Shown: piece after piece, positions 14,770-21,915 of the stretch
Numbering within the stretch: the first letter of the stretch is position 1
Layout: each line of letters opens with the position of its first letter
The notes under the pieces: generated by a model
Database searches by the model: none
The model's input: only the letters and a program-made list of their open reading frames with translations
What the model was told of the DNA's origin: nothing
Position numbers and translations under genes: made by a program
DNA from: CAZKXX01 sp964556705
GTDB taxonomy: Bacteria; Acidobacteriota; Terriglobia; UBA7540
Assembly (NCBI GenBank): GCA_964556705.1
Contig: CAZKXX010000056.1
Location: 1-24,733, forward strand
Direction: 5' to 3'
Length of the DNA: 24,733 bases

Positions 14770-15369
14770 ATGAGCGCCATCGCCTACTGCTTCGCGAACC
14801 CGATGGAACTGGAGACGCAGGAACTCGCGCGCGGGCTCAGTCGGCGCGACCCGGAATTGCTCGACCACCTTATCGAGCGCTACCAGTTCCGGCTCTATCG
14901 TTATCTGGTCTTCCTGACGGGCAGCCGCGAGACCGCCGAAGATTTGTTTCAGGAAACCTGGCTGCGCGTGCTCGAGAAAGGCGGACAGTACGACGGCAAA
15001 TCGAAATTCGAGCCGTGGCTGTTCAGAATCGCGCGCAACCTGGCCTTTGACCGCGCGCGCCGGAAGCCGCTAGCCAGTCTCGACGGGGCGCTGGAAAGTC
15101 CAAATGGGAGCGCGCCGCGCGAACTTGAAGCCGCCGACGCCATCTCCGCGTTCGACCTCGTTTCGCGCTCCGAGCAGCAGGCGAGTCTCAGCTCCGCCCT
15201 CGCAAAGTTGCCCGCGGCCTACCGCGAAGTGTTGACCCTGCGATTTCAGGAAGAGTTGGCGCTGGAGGAAATCGCCGCGGTCGTCGGCGCGCCGCTTTCG
15301 ACCGTCAAGTCGCGGCTCTACCGCGGCCTGGAAGCGATGCGCGGAACGATGGAAGGGGAACGGGAATGA
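14770..15369 (+). CDS. ECF-type RNA polymerase sigma factor
   Basis: The 199-residue protein has the two domains of an extracytoplasmic-function sigma factor. Region 2 spans about 35-98 (YQFRLYRYLVFLTGSRETAEDLFQETWLRVLE..FEPWLFRIARNLAFDRARR) and region 4 about 140-195 (LPAAYREVLTLRFQEELALEEIAAVVGAPLSTVKSRLYRGLEAM). It redirects core polymerase to a stress- or envelope-type regulon. ATG 14770 has only GAG nearby; ATG 14803 (MELETQELARGL) is an in-frame alternative closer to the usual family start. The stop overlaps the anti-sigma start by ATGA. Such operons are often autoregulated, but I cannot identify its own promoter with confidence. Confidence 0.94.
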   Translation: MSAIAYCFANPMELETQELARGLSRRDPELLDHLIERYQFRLYRYLVFLTGSRETAEDLFQETWLRVLEKGGQYDGKSKFEPWLFRIARNLAFDRARRKPLASLDGALESPNGSAPRELEAADAISAFDLVSRSEQQASLSSALAKLPAAYREVLTLRFQEELALEEIAAVVGAPLSTVKSRLYRGLEAMRGTMEGERE

Positions 15370-15848
15370 CCGAAGACGTTCACATCCGGGCTGAACAGCT
15401 TTTGCTGCGGGCGCGCGTCGAAGGGCTCGCGGACGCCGAGCGCGAATGGCTCGAGCGGCACCTGGAAACCTGCGCCGCGTGCGTCGCGCGCGCCGAATCG
15501 CTGGACCATGCGGTGCGCGCGCTGCGTTCGACGCAGATGGAGATGAATCCCGCGCTCGCCGGCACGACGCGGCTGCGCGTTCGCCTGCGGGCTCGCGAAC
15601 TGGCCGAGCGCCGCGAACGGCATCGCGGACTGTGGGCCGCCTGTGCCGCCTCCTGGCTCTTCGGCGCCGCGACCGCGCCCTTCGCCTGGCGCGGCTTTGA
15701 ATGGCTGGGCGAGCGCCTGGGACTCGCCGCGGGCGTGTGGCAAGCGGGATTCGCGCTCTGGTGGTTGCTGCCGGCCGCGGCGCTGGCGGCTTCTCTGGTC
15801 TGGCAGCGCTCGGCCGAACGCTCGTCGGAAATGCCGGACCGAAATTGA
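15366..15848 (+). CDS. Zinc-finger anti-sigma factor
   Basis: The 160-residue protein starts with the ZAS/zf-HC2 fold: a His, then C-x2-C in EWLERHLETCAACVARAESLD (residues 27-47), which in this family binds zinc and clamps the ECF sigma factor. A hydrophobic stretch (LWAACAASWLFGAATAPFAW, about 88-107) and another near 125-145 (FALWWLLPAAALAASLVW) place its C-terminal part in the membrane. The four-base ATGA overlap with the sigma gene, with GGAAGGGGA before the start, fixes the pair. It is expected to hold the sigma factor until an envelope or redox signal releases it; which signal is not visible. Confidence 0.9.
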   Translation: MTEDVHIRAEQLLLRARVEGLADAEREWLERHLETCAACVARAESLDHAVRALRSTQMEMNPALAGTTRLRVRLRARELAERRERHRGLWAACAASWLFGAATAPFAWRGFEWLGERLGLAAGVWQAGFALWWLLPAAALAASLVWQRSAERSSEMPDRN

Positions 15849-15874
15849 GGAGAAAGAAGACGAAGGAGGATGTG

Positions 15875-16384
15875 ATGGCGGAAGGACGATTTCAGGTGAA
15901 GCGAGAATGGAGTCTGGTTCCGGGCTGGGCGATTGGCCTGGCCGTCGTGGGCTTCTTCGGAATTCAGCTTCTGATGACGCTCGTCCTGTTTCCCCGCGAT
16001 CCGAACCCACCGCCCGTGCCTTTCCAGTTCGTGTTTGGCGGGTTGCTGGGATCCGTGCTGGCTTTCCTGATTCTGCTGGTCGGCTACGTCAATCGCGACG
16101 CCAAGCGGCGGGGAATGAATTCGGCGCTGTGGACCGCGCTCGTCATCTTCATCCCCAACGCCATCGGGTTTATCCTCTACTTCCTGCTGCGGCAGCCTCT
16201 GCGCCTGCCCTGCCCCGGATGTGGCGCGGCGTTGAATCCCGGCGTCAACTACTGCCCCCATTGCCGCGCCAGCCTGCGCCCCACCTGCCCCGAATGCCGG
16301 CGCGCCATCGAGCCGGGCGACAAGTATTGTGCGCATTGCGGCCTCGAACTGCGCCAGACAACGCCGCGCCTTCAGCAGGTTTGA
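15875..16384 (+). CDS. Membrane protein with two C-terminal zinc ribbons
   Basis: The 169-residue protein has three hydrophobic segments (residues about 14-38, 50-70 and 82-108: VPGWAIGLAVVGFFGIQLLMTLVLF, FVFGGLLGSVLAFLILLVGYV, LWTALVIFIPNAIGFILYFLL). The third resembles the N-terminal segment of phospholipase D-type membrane proteins. After LRQPLRLP come four CxxC knuckles, CPGC, CPHC, CPEC and CAHC, which form a double zinc-ribbon domain. AGGAGG lies 5 bases before ATG 15875; longer in-frame starts read through the anti-sigma gene and were rejected. It starts 26 bp after the anti-sigma stop, so it is the third gene of the sigma operon and may be part of, or a target of, the signal path. Function is unknown. 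Confidence 0.85.
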   Translation: MAEGRFQVKREWSLVPGWAIGLAVVGFFGIQLLMTLVLFPRDPNPPPVPFQFVFGGLLGSVLAFLILLVGYVNRDAKRRGMNSALWTALVIFIPNAIGFILYFLLRQPLRLPCPGCGAALNPGVNYCPHCRASLRPTCPECRRAIEPGDKYCAHCGLELRQTTPRLQQV

Positions 16385-16465
16385 CGCGGTCGTTTCCAGC
16401 AACCATCAGGGCTCCCGTCCGTCACCTGTTGCTCCCCGGCGAAAACGGCAGGGCGGAGCGCTCCC

Positions 16466-16822
16466 CTACCGGAGTTCTTCGAGCAGTCTTCGGAGAGCAT
16501 CGGCTGCGAGGACTGCGGCGTGGTGTGAGGCCGAAGGCAAACCATCCAATCCCTTCTCAATTTCTTCTGCGGTGATGCCTCCGACCTCGGCGATCGGACG
16601 GCCGCGAATCGCCTCCGACAGCCACGACGCGCAGGCGACCGCCGGCACACAGCCCGCAACTTTGAACTTCACGTCAACCACTTCCCCGCCGCGAACGGCG
16701 GCCCACAACTTGAGCAAATCCCCGCAGACCGGGTTCGTGACCTCCACGGAAGCCGTGGCGTTGGCGATCTCGCCCACGTTGCGCGGGTGATGGAAGTGGT
16801 CGAGAACTTTGGCAGAGTACAT
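16466..16822 (-). CDS. IscU/NifU-N-like Fe-S scaffold with altered cysteines
   Basis: The 118-residue protein has the NifU-N/IscU fold: YSAKVLDHFHHPRNVGEI at the start, CGD (C33, D35) and AGCVPAVACASWLSE (C58, with an extra C64). Scaffolds of this family assemble 2Fe-2S clusters on three conserved Cys plus an Asp. Here the third Cys, normally in an H-C-S triad before the last helix, is Ala (H101-A102). The family type with this change is one I recall from Acidobacteria; whether it still builds clusters is unclear, and the extra C64 might substitute. AGAAGG lies 4 bases before the ATG, and the ZIP transporter ends 10 bp upstream, so the two are one operon. Linking an Fe-S scaffold to a divalent-metal importer suggests iron or zinc supply. 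Confidence 0.88.
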   Translation of the reverse strand: MYSAKVLDHFHHPRNVGEIANATASVEVTNPVCGDLLKLWAAVRGGEVVDVKFKVAGCVPAVACASWLSEAIRGRPIAEVGGITAEEIEKGLDGLPSASHHAAVLAADALRRLLEELR

Positions 16823-16832
16823 GCCGCCTTCT

Positions 16833-17573
16833 TCAGTGCCCCAATCGTCCGAAGAGCAGAATGCGCATCGCGATCACCATCGCCACACCCGCGGCCACCG
16901 TAAAGGCGATTCTCCAGCCGGCCATCTTGTTGACTTCGGGGATCAGGTCGCTGGCTGCCACGTAAAGTGTCACGCCGGCGGAAAGGGCCAGGCCGTAACT
17001 CACCCAATCCGCGGCGACGACCATGGCGCAGACACCCAACAGGCGCGAGACGCCCAGCACTCCCGCCGCCCAAAGCCCCGCGTTGCGGCCTTTTCCCGCC
17101 GCGCTCATGATGGAGGCAATCGTGAATCCCTCCGGAATGTTGTGCAGAATCACCGCGCCAAAAATGACCGTGCCCAGCCAGTTCGAAATCAGAAAGCCGG
17201 AGGTAATCGCCACGCCGTCGAAGAACGTATGGATCGTCAGACCGCCGAGCGCCGTGTAAGCGACCGAGGGATTCAAAAACGCGTCGTGGTGCGTCTCCTC
17301 ACCGAAGTGAAAGTGCGCGGGCCAGGTGTGCTCGAAGAAGTGCACGATGAAATAGCCGACCAGAATGAGGATGGGCGCCTCGGCGGGTGCGAGGTCCAAA
17401 CTTTCCGGCACCATTTCGGTCAGCGCCGTCGCCAGCATGAAACCCGACCCCAGCGCGATGAAGTAGGCGAGAAACGTCCGGCTCCAGGCGCGCGCCGAGA
17501 CGATCGCCGCGCCGAACAGGTTGGCGAACGCCGTCAAGACGCCGAGAATCAGACTAATGACGAGTGGAGACAT
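16833..17573 (-). CDS. ZIP-family divalent metal transporter
   Basis: The 246-residue protein has about eight membrane spans and the ZIP metal site: HTFFDGVAI with H115 and D119, then HNIPEGFTIA with H144, N145 and E148. A His/Glu-rich loop between spans 3 and 4 (FFEHTWPAHFHFGEETHHD, 79-97) is typical of metal-sensing loops in these importers. It would move Zn2+, Fe2+ or related ions into the cytoplasm; the preferred metal cannot be read from sequence. The ATG at 17573 has no strong ribosome-binding site, and the 187-bp palindrome begins 15 bases upstream of it. The IscU-like gene follows 10 bp downstream. Confidence 0.92.
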   Translation of the reverse strand: MSPLVISLILGVLTAFANLFGAAIVSARAWSRTFLAYFIALGSGFMLATALTEMVPESLDLAPAEAPILILVGYFIVHFFEHTWPAHFHFGEETHHDAFLNPSVAYTALGGLTIHTFFDGVAITSGFLISNWLGTVIFGAVILHNIPEGFTIASIMSAAGKGRNAGLWAAGVLGVSRLLGVCAMVVAADWVSYGLALSAGVTLYVAASDLIPEVNKMAGWRIAFTVAAGVAMVIAMRILLFGRLGH

Positions 17574-17587
17574 AATTGGGCTTTCAG

Positions 17588-17774
17588 CTCTCAGCCGTCA
17601 GCGCTCAGTTTCAACGGTGTTTCGTCGGTTGTTGGTTGTGGGTTGTGTTTCACAGGGTTCGCCGAGAGGTAGCATTCGGCAAGGACGTCTTCATCCCAAA
17701 GCCGGCAATGCGCAGCCAGCGCGAGCCCCACAACGCACAACTGACAACCCGTGCCTCTCGCGGACGGCTGAGAG
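17588..17774. repeat. 187-bp nested palindrome (MITE-like element candidate)
   Basis: The outer arms CTCTCAGCCGTC (17588-17599) and GACGGCTGAGAG (17763-17774) are an exact 12-bp inverted repeat. A second pair, 17627-17647 and 17729-17749, matches at 18 of 21 positions and consists of degenerate GGTTGTTGGTTG repeats. A further pair, GCCGA/TCGGC (17661-17665, 17676-17680), lies at the centre. The element fills nearly the whole gap between ychF and the ZIP gene and has no coding frame I would accept. Its size, symmetry and composition suggest a non-autonomous mobile repeat or a large bidirectional terminator. Confidence 0.55.
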
Positions 17775-17787
17775 GTGACCGCCCGAT

Positions 17788-18870
17788 TCACGCCGAATGT
17801 CGAATGTGCACGACCTCGCCGTCGTGGACGACGTACTCCTTGCCTTCCACTTTCAGCGTGCCGCGCGAGCGCGCCTCGGCGAGACTCCCTGCGGCGACGA
17901 GATCTTCGAACTTCACGACTTCGGCGCGGATAAAGCCTCGCTGCAAGTCGGTATGAATTTCTCCAGCCGCCTCGAGCGCCGTCGTGCCGGCGCGCACCGT
18001 CCAGGCGTGGACTTCGTTTTCGCCCACGGTGAAAAAAGAAATCAGTCCCAGCAGGTCGGAACTCGACCGGATCAGCCGCTCGACGGCCGACTCCTTCAAC
18101 CCGTAGCTCTCCAGAAATTCGGCGGCTTCGGCCTCTTCCATTTCGGCCAGTTCGGCTTCGATGCTTCCGCAGACCGCCGCGACCGCCGTCTTCGGCCGCT
18201 GGCGCAGGCCGGCTGCGGCGGCGAACTCCGCGGCCGCGTCGGCGCGCGCTGAATCCTTCTCGCCGAGGTTCAGGACGTAGAGCATCGGCTTGACGGTGAG
18301 AAAAGTAAAGCCGCGAATCAGCCGCTCCTCCTCCGGCCCGAGTTCCACCTCGCGCAGCGGCGTCTGTTTCTCGAGCGCAGCCTTGCATTTTTCAAGCACG
18401 TGAAGCTCGTGCTCGAGCGCCGGCGCGCGCTGCTTTTTCAGGTCCTTTTCCAATCGCTCGATTCGCTTCTCGACCACGGAGAGGTCGGAAAGGATCAGCT
18501 CCAGTTCCACCGATTCGACGTCGCGCTTCGGGTCCACGCTGCCGGCCGCGTGAGGGACGAGATCGCTTTCGAAGGCGCGAACCACGTGCCCGAGCGCGTT
18601 CATTTCCTTCAGCGCCGCGGCCTGCGCGCCCGTGCGCGCCAGGTCGATGATGCTCCCCGGCGTGTCCACGTATTCGACCGTGGCGTGCACCAGCTTCTTC
18701 GGCTTGTAGATTTCCGCCAGCCGTTCGACGCGCGAGTCCGGCACCCGAACCACTCCGAGGTGCGTTTCCGGCCGGTGCGATTCCAGTCCCGTTCCGTGCG
18801 CGTGCGTGAGGATTTTGAACAGCGTCGTCTTCCCCACCTGCGCGAGACCCACGATCCCCATTTTCAGCAT
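17788..18870 (-). CDS. ychF: YchF/Ola1-type ATPase (GTPase superfamily)
   Basis: The 360-residue protein has the YchF layout: a P-loop G8-LAQV-GKT15 at the N-terminus, DTPG for switch II, a coiled-coil insert (SDLSVVEKRIERLEKDLKKQRAP), NLGE at the base-recognition position, and a C-terminal TGS domain (ISFFTVGENEVHAWTVRAGTTALEAAGEIHTDLQRGFIRAEVVKFEDL). The NxxE in place of NKxD is the feature that makes YchF prefer ATP over GTP. The P-loop reads AQVGKT rather than the common PNVGKS, so it is a divergent branch. YchF associates with ribosomes and with stress control. ATG 18870 is chosen because GAGGTGG precedes it and the protein start MLKMGIVGL fits the family; the frame is open far upstream but that is shadow sequence. 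Confidence 0.9.
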   Translation of the reverse strand: MLKMGIVGLAQVGKTTLFKILTHAHGTGLESHRPETHLGVVRVPDSRVERLAEIYKPKKLVHATVEYVDTPGSIIDLARTGAQAAALKEMNALGHVVRAFESDLVPHAAGSVDPKRDVESVELELILSDLSVVEKRIERLEKDLKKQRAPALEHELHVLEKCKAALEKQTPLREVELGPEEERLIRGFTFLTVKPMLYVLNLGEKDSARADAAAEFAAAAGLRQRPKTAVAAVCGSIEAELAEMEEAEAAEFLESYGLKESAVERLIRSSSDLLGLISFFTVGENEVHAWTVRAGTTALEAAGEIHTDLQRGFIRAEVVKFEDLVAAGSLAEARSRGTLKVEGKEYVVHDGEVVHIRHSA

Positions 18871-18954
18871 GGTCCACCTCAGGCGAGGGACCGAAGTCCG
18901 AACCGGGAATGGTAGCACATCGCCCCGCCGCGGACCGGCCGCGAGCGTTCGCGC

Positions 18955-18983
18955 TTGAAAGTCTCCGCGGACGGCGCTAGGCT
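18955..18983 (+). promoter_or_regulatory. Candidate promoter of the secreted Tyr/Phe-rich protein gene
   Basis: TTGAAA (18955-18960) is followed by 17 bp and TAGGCT (18978-18983), a GC-leaning -10. The start would fall near 18990, just upstream of a GAGAGGTG ribosome-binding site and the ATG at 19003. This supports the shorter start over an in-frame TTG at 18955 that lies in the -35 box. Confidence 0.5.
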
Positions 18984-19002
18984 GGGAGCCGAGAGGTGCG
19001 GC

Positions 19003-19665
19003 ATGCGGCTTGCCGGAGCAATCCTGGGAACGTTGCTTCTGACGGCCGGCGCCGCGGATGCCCGGGCGCAGGCGCGCGTTCCTTCCAGAGGCGTCGCGGG
19101 CGTTCCGTCGCAGCAGTTTCGTGCCGCAAGTCCGCAAGCGCCGCGCGCGCTCAACAGCCCGCGAAACCGTTTCGCCTCGCACCGGCCGCGGCGAGACTTC
19201 CATTCGTTCCACTTCGGCCATCGCCGCATTTTCAGCGGCCCGCTTTTTTACTCTTCCGGATCCTTCCCCTTCGGCCACAGCCGGTTTTTCTCCCCGTACG
19301 GTTACGCAGCACCGTTCGCCTTCTACGATTACACTGACTACAGGTCGGCAGACTACTTTCCCTACCTTTATTTCTACGACCGCTACTACGAGGAAGCGCT
19401 CAGTACGCGCGAAGCCGCCGACCGTTACGACGCCGAATTCCGCCGCGAAGAATACGGTGGAACCGTGAAGTCCCCCGATTCTCCTCATTCAAATCCCGCC
19501 GCCTTCCACAATGACGCGCCCCTCGCGCCGCATCAGGTGCTCATCACCCTGAACGGCCAGCCGCAGCCCCGCGCGACGAACGGGGCCCCGCTGGTCCTCG
19601 GCTCGGGCCGGCACACCCTGGTCATTTCGGCACTTGAACCCGCTCCGGTGTTCCCCAGCGAGTAA
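19003..19665 (+). CDS. Secreted Tyr/Phe/His-rich protein of unknown function
   Basis: The 220-residue protein has a signal peptide (MRLAGAILGTLLLTAGAADARA, cut near ARA-QA). The mature chain is unusual: residues about 40-75 are Arg/Ser/Pro-rich, then comes a run dense in F, Y, H, G and S (HSFHFGHRR, FPFGHSRFFSPYGY, FAFYDYTDYRSADYFPYLYFYDRYY). A final domain of about 60 residues (VLITLNGQPQPRATNGAPLVLGSGRHTLVISALEP) looks like a beta-sheet module. I do not recognise a family. GAGAGGTG lies 4 bases before ATG 19003. It is divergent from ychF and ends about 110 bp before the sigma-54 activator on the same strand. Confidence 0.75.
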   Translation: MRLAGAILGTLLLTAGAADARAQARVPSRGVAGVPSQQFRAASPQAPRALNSPRNRFASHRPRRDFHSFHFGHRRIFSGPLFYSSGSFPFGHSRFFSPYGYAAPFAFYDYTDYRSADYFPYLYFYDRYYEEALSTREAADRYDAEFRREEYGGTVKSPDSPHSNPAAFHNDAPLAPHQVLITLNGQPQPRATNGAPLVLGSGRHTLVISALEPAPVFPSE

Positions 19666-19775
19666 TTCGAGAGCCGACAGGTGAAACAACACGAAAGGAC
19701 TGGCCGCCCTCCGAACGCTTCGCTAAGATATCTCGCGAACGCATCTCACCCTCGCCCCGGCGGAGTGGCGTGCTC

Positions 19776-21716
19776 ATGAGAGACAACCGCCTCGATTCCC
19801 GATCCCCGCTTGACGCGGCGGCTCTGCGCGCAATCGTCGAAGGGACGGCAACGGAAACCGGCGAGCGATTTTTTGAAGCACTCGTCGAAAACCTGGCGCG
19901 CGTGCTTGGCATGCACGGCGCCTGGGTCACCGAATACCTGGAGGGGCCGCGCCGCCTGCGCGCTCTGGCTTTCTGGCTGGACGGCAAGCCGGTAAGCGAA
20001 TACGAGTACGACATTGCCGGCACCCCCTGCGAACCCGTCGTCACCGATTCCTGTCTGATCCACATTCCCGAAAACGTTCTTCAGCTCTACCCGCGCGACG
20101 CCGACCTGAAGGCCGTCCAGGCGGTCAGTTACATGGGCGTGCCGCTTATGGACGTGGACGGGCGCGTCCTCGGCCACCTGGCCGTGCTCGATACAAAGCC
20201 GATGCCGGAGGACGAGCGCGCCTTGGCCCTGTTCCGCATTTTTGCCGCGCGCGCCGCGGCCGAACTGCGCCGCCTGCGCGCAGAAGCGGAAGTCCGCGAG
20301 CGGGAGGAAAAACTCGCCGGGCTCGTTCAAAGCGCGCTCGACGCCATCGTGGAGTTCGACGATGAAGGGACAGTGACTCTATTCAACCCCGCCGCCGAGC
20401 AGGCTTTCGGCTGCGCGGCGGGCGAGATCGGGAGCCGCGGTTTCGAGACGTTTCTCGCCGAAGAGAGCCGGCCGACGCTCGCGCGCCTCCTCGCCGACCT
20501 TCGCCGCCGCCCGCAGGGTGCCCGCACCGTCTGGATTCCCTCCGGACTCGTTGCTCTGCGGGCCGATTCCAGCCGCTTTCCCGCCGAGGCGACGCTCTCC
20601 TGTTACGAAATGCGTCGCCGGACGTACTTCACGCTCATCCTTCGCAACGCCGACCAGCGACTGGAAGCTGAGCGCCGCATCCGTGCCCTGCGCGAAGAGA
20701 CCGAATACCTCCGTGAAGAAATCCGCGCGCTCCAGGACTTCGACGAAATCCTGGGAGAAAGCGGATCGCTGGCCGCCGTCCTTCACGACGTCCGCCAGGT
20801 GGCCGCGACGGAAGCCACGGTGCTGATTCTCGGTGAGACCGGAACGGGAAAAGAAGTCATCGCCCGTGCCCTGCACGCCGCCAGCCGGCGCAGCGAAAAG
20901 CCTCTCATCAAGGTGAATTGCGCCGCGATTCCCGCGACGCTTATCGAAAGCGAATTCTTCGGCCACGAACCCGGGGCCTTTACCGGCGCGACGAAAAAGC
21001 GCGACGGGCGTTTCGCGCTCGCCGATGGCGGCACCATCTTTCTCGACGAGGTCGGCGAGTTGCCGCTCGAATTGCAGCCCAAGCTGCTGCGCGTTCTCCA
21101 GGAGGGCGAGTTCGAGCCGGTGGGCAGCTCGAAGACGCGGCGCGTGGACGTGCGCGTCATCGCCGCCACCAATCGCGACCTGAAACGCGCGGTCCAGGAG
21201 GGACGATTCCGCGAAGATTTGTATTACCGGCTGAACGTCTTTCCCGTCGTGCTCCCGCCGCTGCGCGAGCGCGGAGAAGACGTCGTGTTGCTTGCCCGCG
21301 CCTTCACCCAGAAATTCGCTCAGCGGCTGGGACGCCGCATCGAGCCGCTCTCCCCGGATGACCTCCGTCGCCTCAAAGCCTACGATTGGCCGGGAAACAT
21401 CCGCGAACTTCAGAACGTCATCGAACGCGCGGTCATCATCTCGCGCGACGGGCGGTTGAATCTCGACCGCGCGCTGCCGGAAACGGCCCCGCTCGCGGCA
21501 AAGGCTGTCGTGACCCCCGCCGACGAAGCGCCCAGTGGCGTGCGAACGGCGCGCGAAATCGAGGAACTCGAACGCGCAAACCTCCTCAAGGCCCTCCAGA
21601 CCTGCGGCTGGCGCGTGGCCGGCGAAAACGGTGCAGCGCGCCTGCTGGGCCTGAAACCTTCCACACTCACCTCGCGAATGAAAGCCCTCAAAATCTCCCG
21701 CCCGGCTTCTTCCTGA
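19776..21716 (+). CDS. Sigma-54-dependent activator (GAF-PAS-AAA+-Fis)
   Basis: The 646-residue protein is an enhancer-binding activator. Residues about 20-175 form a GAF-like sensor (ERFFEALVENLARVLGMHGAWVTEY.. VSYMGVPLMDVDGRVLGHLAVLD). A PAS domain spans about 185-295 (LVQSALDAIVEFDDEGTVTLFNPAAEQAFG). A coiled coil leads to the AAA+ core: Walker A GETGTGKE near 353, GAFTGA at 400-405, which contacts sigma-54, Walker B GGTIFLDEVGEL, and the WPGNIREL sensor block. The C-terminus is a Fis-type helix-turn-helix (NGAARLLGLKPSTLTSRMKALKI). No response-regulator domain is present, so a small molecule, gas or redox signal bound by GAF/PAS is likely. GGAG is 10 bases before ATG 19776; GTG 19770 is an alternative. 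A sigma-54 promoter lies 135 bp after its stop. Confidence 0.95.
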   Translation: MRDNRLDSRSPLDAAALRAIVEGTATETGERFFEALVENLARVLGMHGAWVTEYLEGPRRLRALAFWLDGKPVSEYEYDIAGTPCEPVVTDSCLIHIPENVLQLYPRDADLKAVQAVSYMGVPLMDVDGRVLGHLAVLDTKPMPEDERALALFRIFAARAAAELRRLRAEAEVREREEKLAGLVQSALDAIVEFDDEGTVTLFNPAAEQAFGCAAGEIGSRGFETFLAEESRPTLARLLADLRRRPQGARTVWIPSGLVALRADSSRFPAEATLSCYEMRRRTYFTLILRNADQRLEAERRIRALREETEYLREEIRALQDFDEILGESGSLAAVLHDVRQVAATEATVLILGETGTGKEVIARALHAASRRSEKPLIKVNCAAIPATLIESEFFGHEPGAFTGATKKRDGRFALADGGTIFLDEVGELPLELQPKLLRVLQEGEFEPVGSSKTRRVDVRVIAATNRDLKRAVQEGRFREDLYYRLNVFPVVLPPLRERGEDVVLLARAFTQKFAQRLGRRIEPLSPDDLRRLKAYDWPGNIRELQNVIERAVIISRDGRLNLDRALPETAPLAAKAVVTPADEAPSGVRTAREIEELERANLLKALQTCGWRVAGENGAARLLGLKPSTLTSRMKALKISRPASS

Positions 21717-21747
21717 GTCGCTCGCACTCGAATTCCCGTCAGTTGCC

Positions 21748-21811
21748 CTCACGAAATCTCGTCACTCGCGAAATCTCGTTTTCACTTGCGCCGTCGTCGA
21801 AGTTCGCGAGT
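21748..21811 (+). promoter_or_regulatory. Candidate enhancer (UAS) for the sigma-54 activator
   Basis: CTCACGAAATCTCGT (21748-21762) and CTCGCGAAATCTCGT (21765-21779) are direct repeats matching at 14 of 15 bases with a 17-bp period. ACTCGCGAA (21764-21772) also pairs as an exact inverted repeat with TTCGCGAGT (21803-21811). The cluster sits about 40-100 bp upstream of the -24 box, where an enhancer-binding protein would bind. Confidence 0.6.
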
Positions 21812-21849
21812 CGCTTGAAATGACGCAACTTATCACTCGCGGTGACGTT

Positions 21850-21865
21850 TGGCACGCCGCCTGCC
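21850..21865 (+). promoter_or_regulatory. Sigma-54 (-24/-12) promoter of the OsmC gene
   Basis: TGGCAC (21850-21855), five bases, then CTGCC (21861-21865) match the -24/-12 consensus TGGCAC-N5-TTGC at all but one position, with GG (21851-21852) and GC (21863-21864) separated by exactly 10 bp. The expected start is near 21876, giving a 40-base leader with GAGGAG before the ATG at 21916. Confidence 0.83.
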
Positions 21866-21915
21866 TTCACCAGGAGGGAAGGACAAAACAAAACCTGTCG
21901 AAGAGGAGAATCAAA

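Noticed and set aside
18871..19488. N-terminal extension of ychF by about 200 codons
   Set aside because: It overlaps the divergent secreted-protein gene, lacks any known domain, and a good ribosome-binding site precedes ATG 18870.
20379..21752. A 457-codon open frame antisense to the sigma-54 activator
   Set aside because: The opposite strand carries Walker A, GAFTGA and Fis motifs; the antisense frame exists because third positions are GC-rich.
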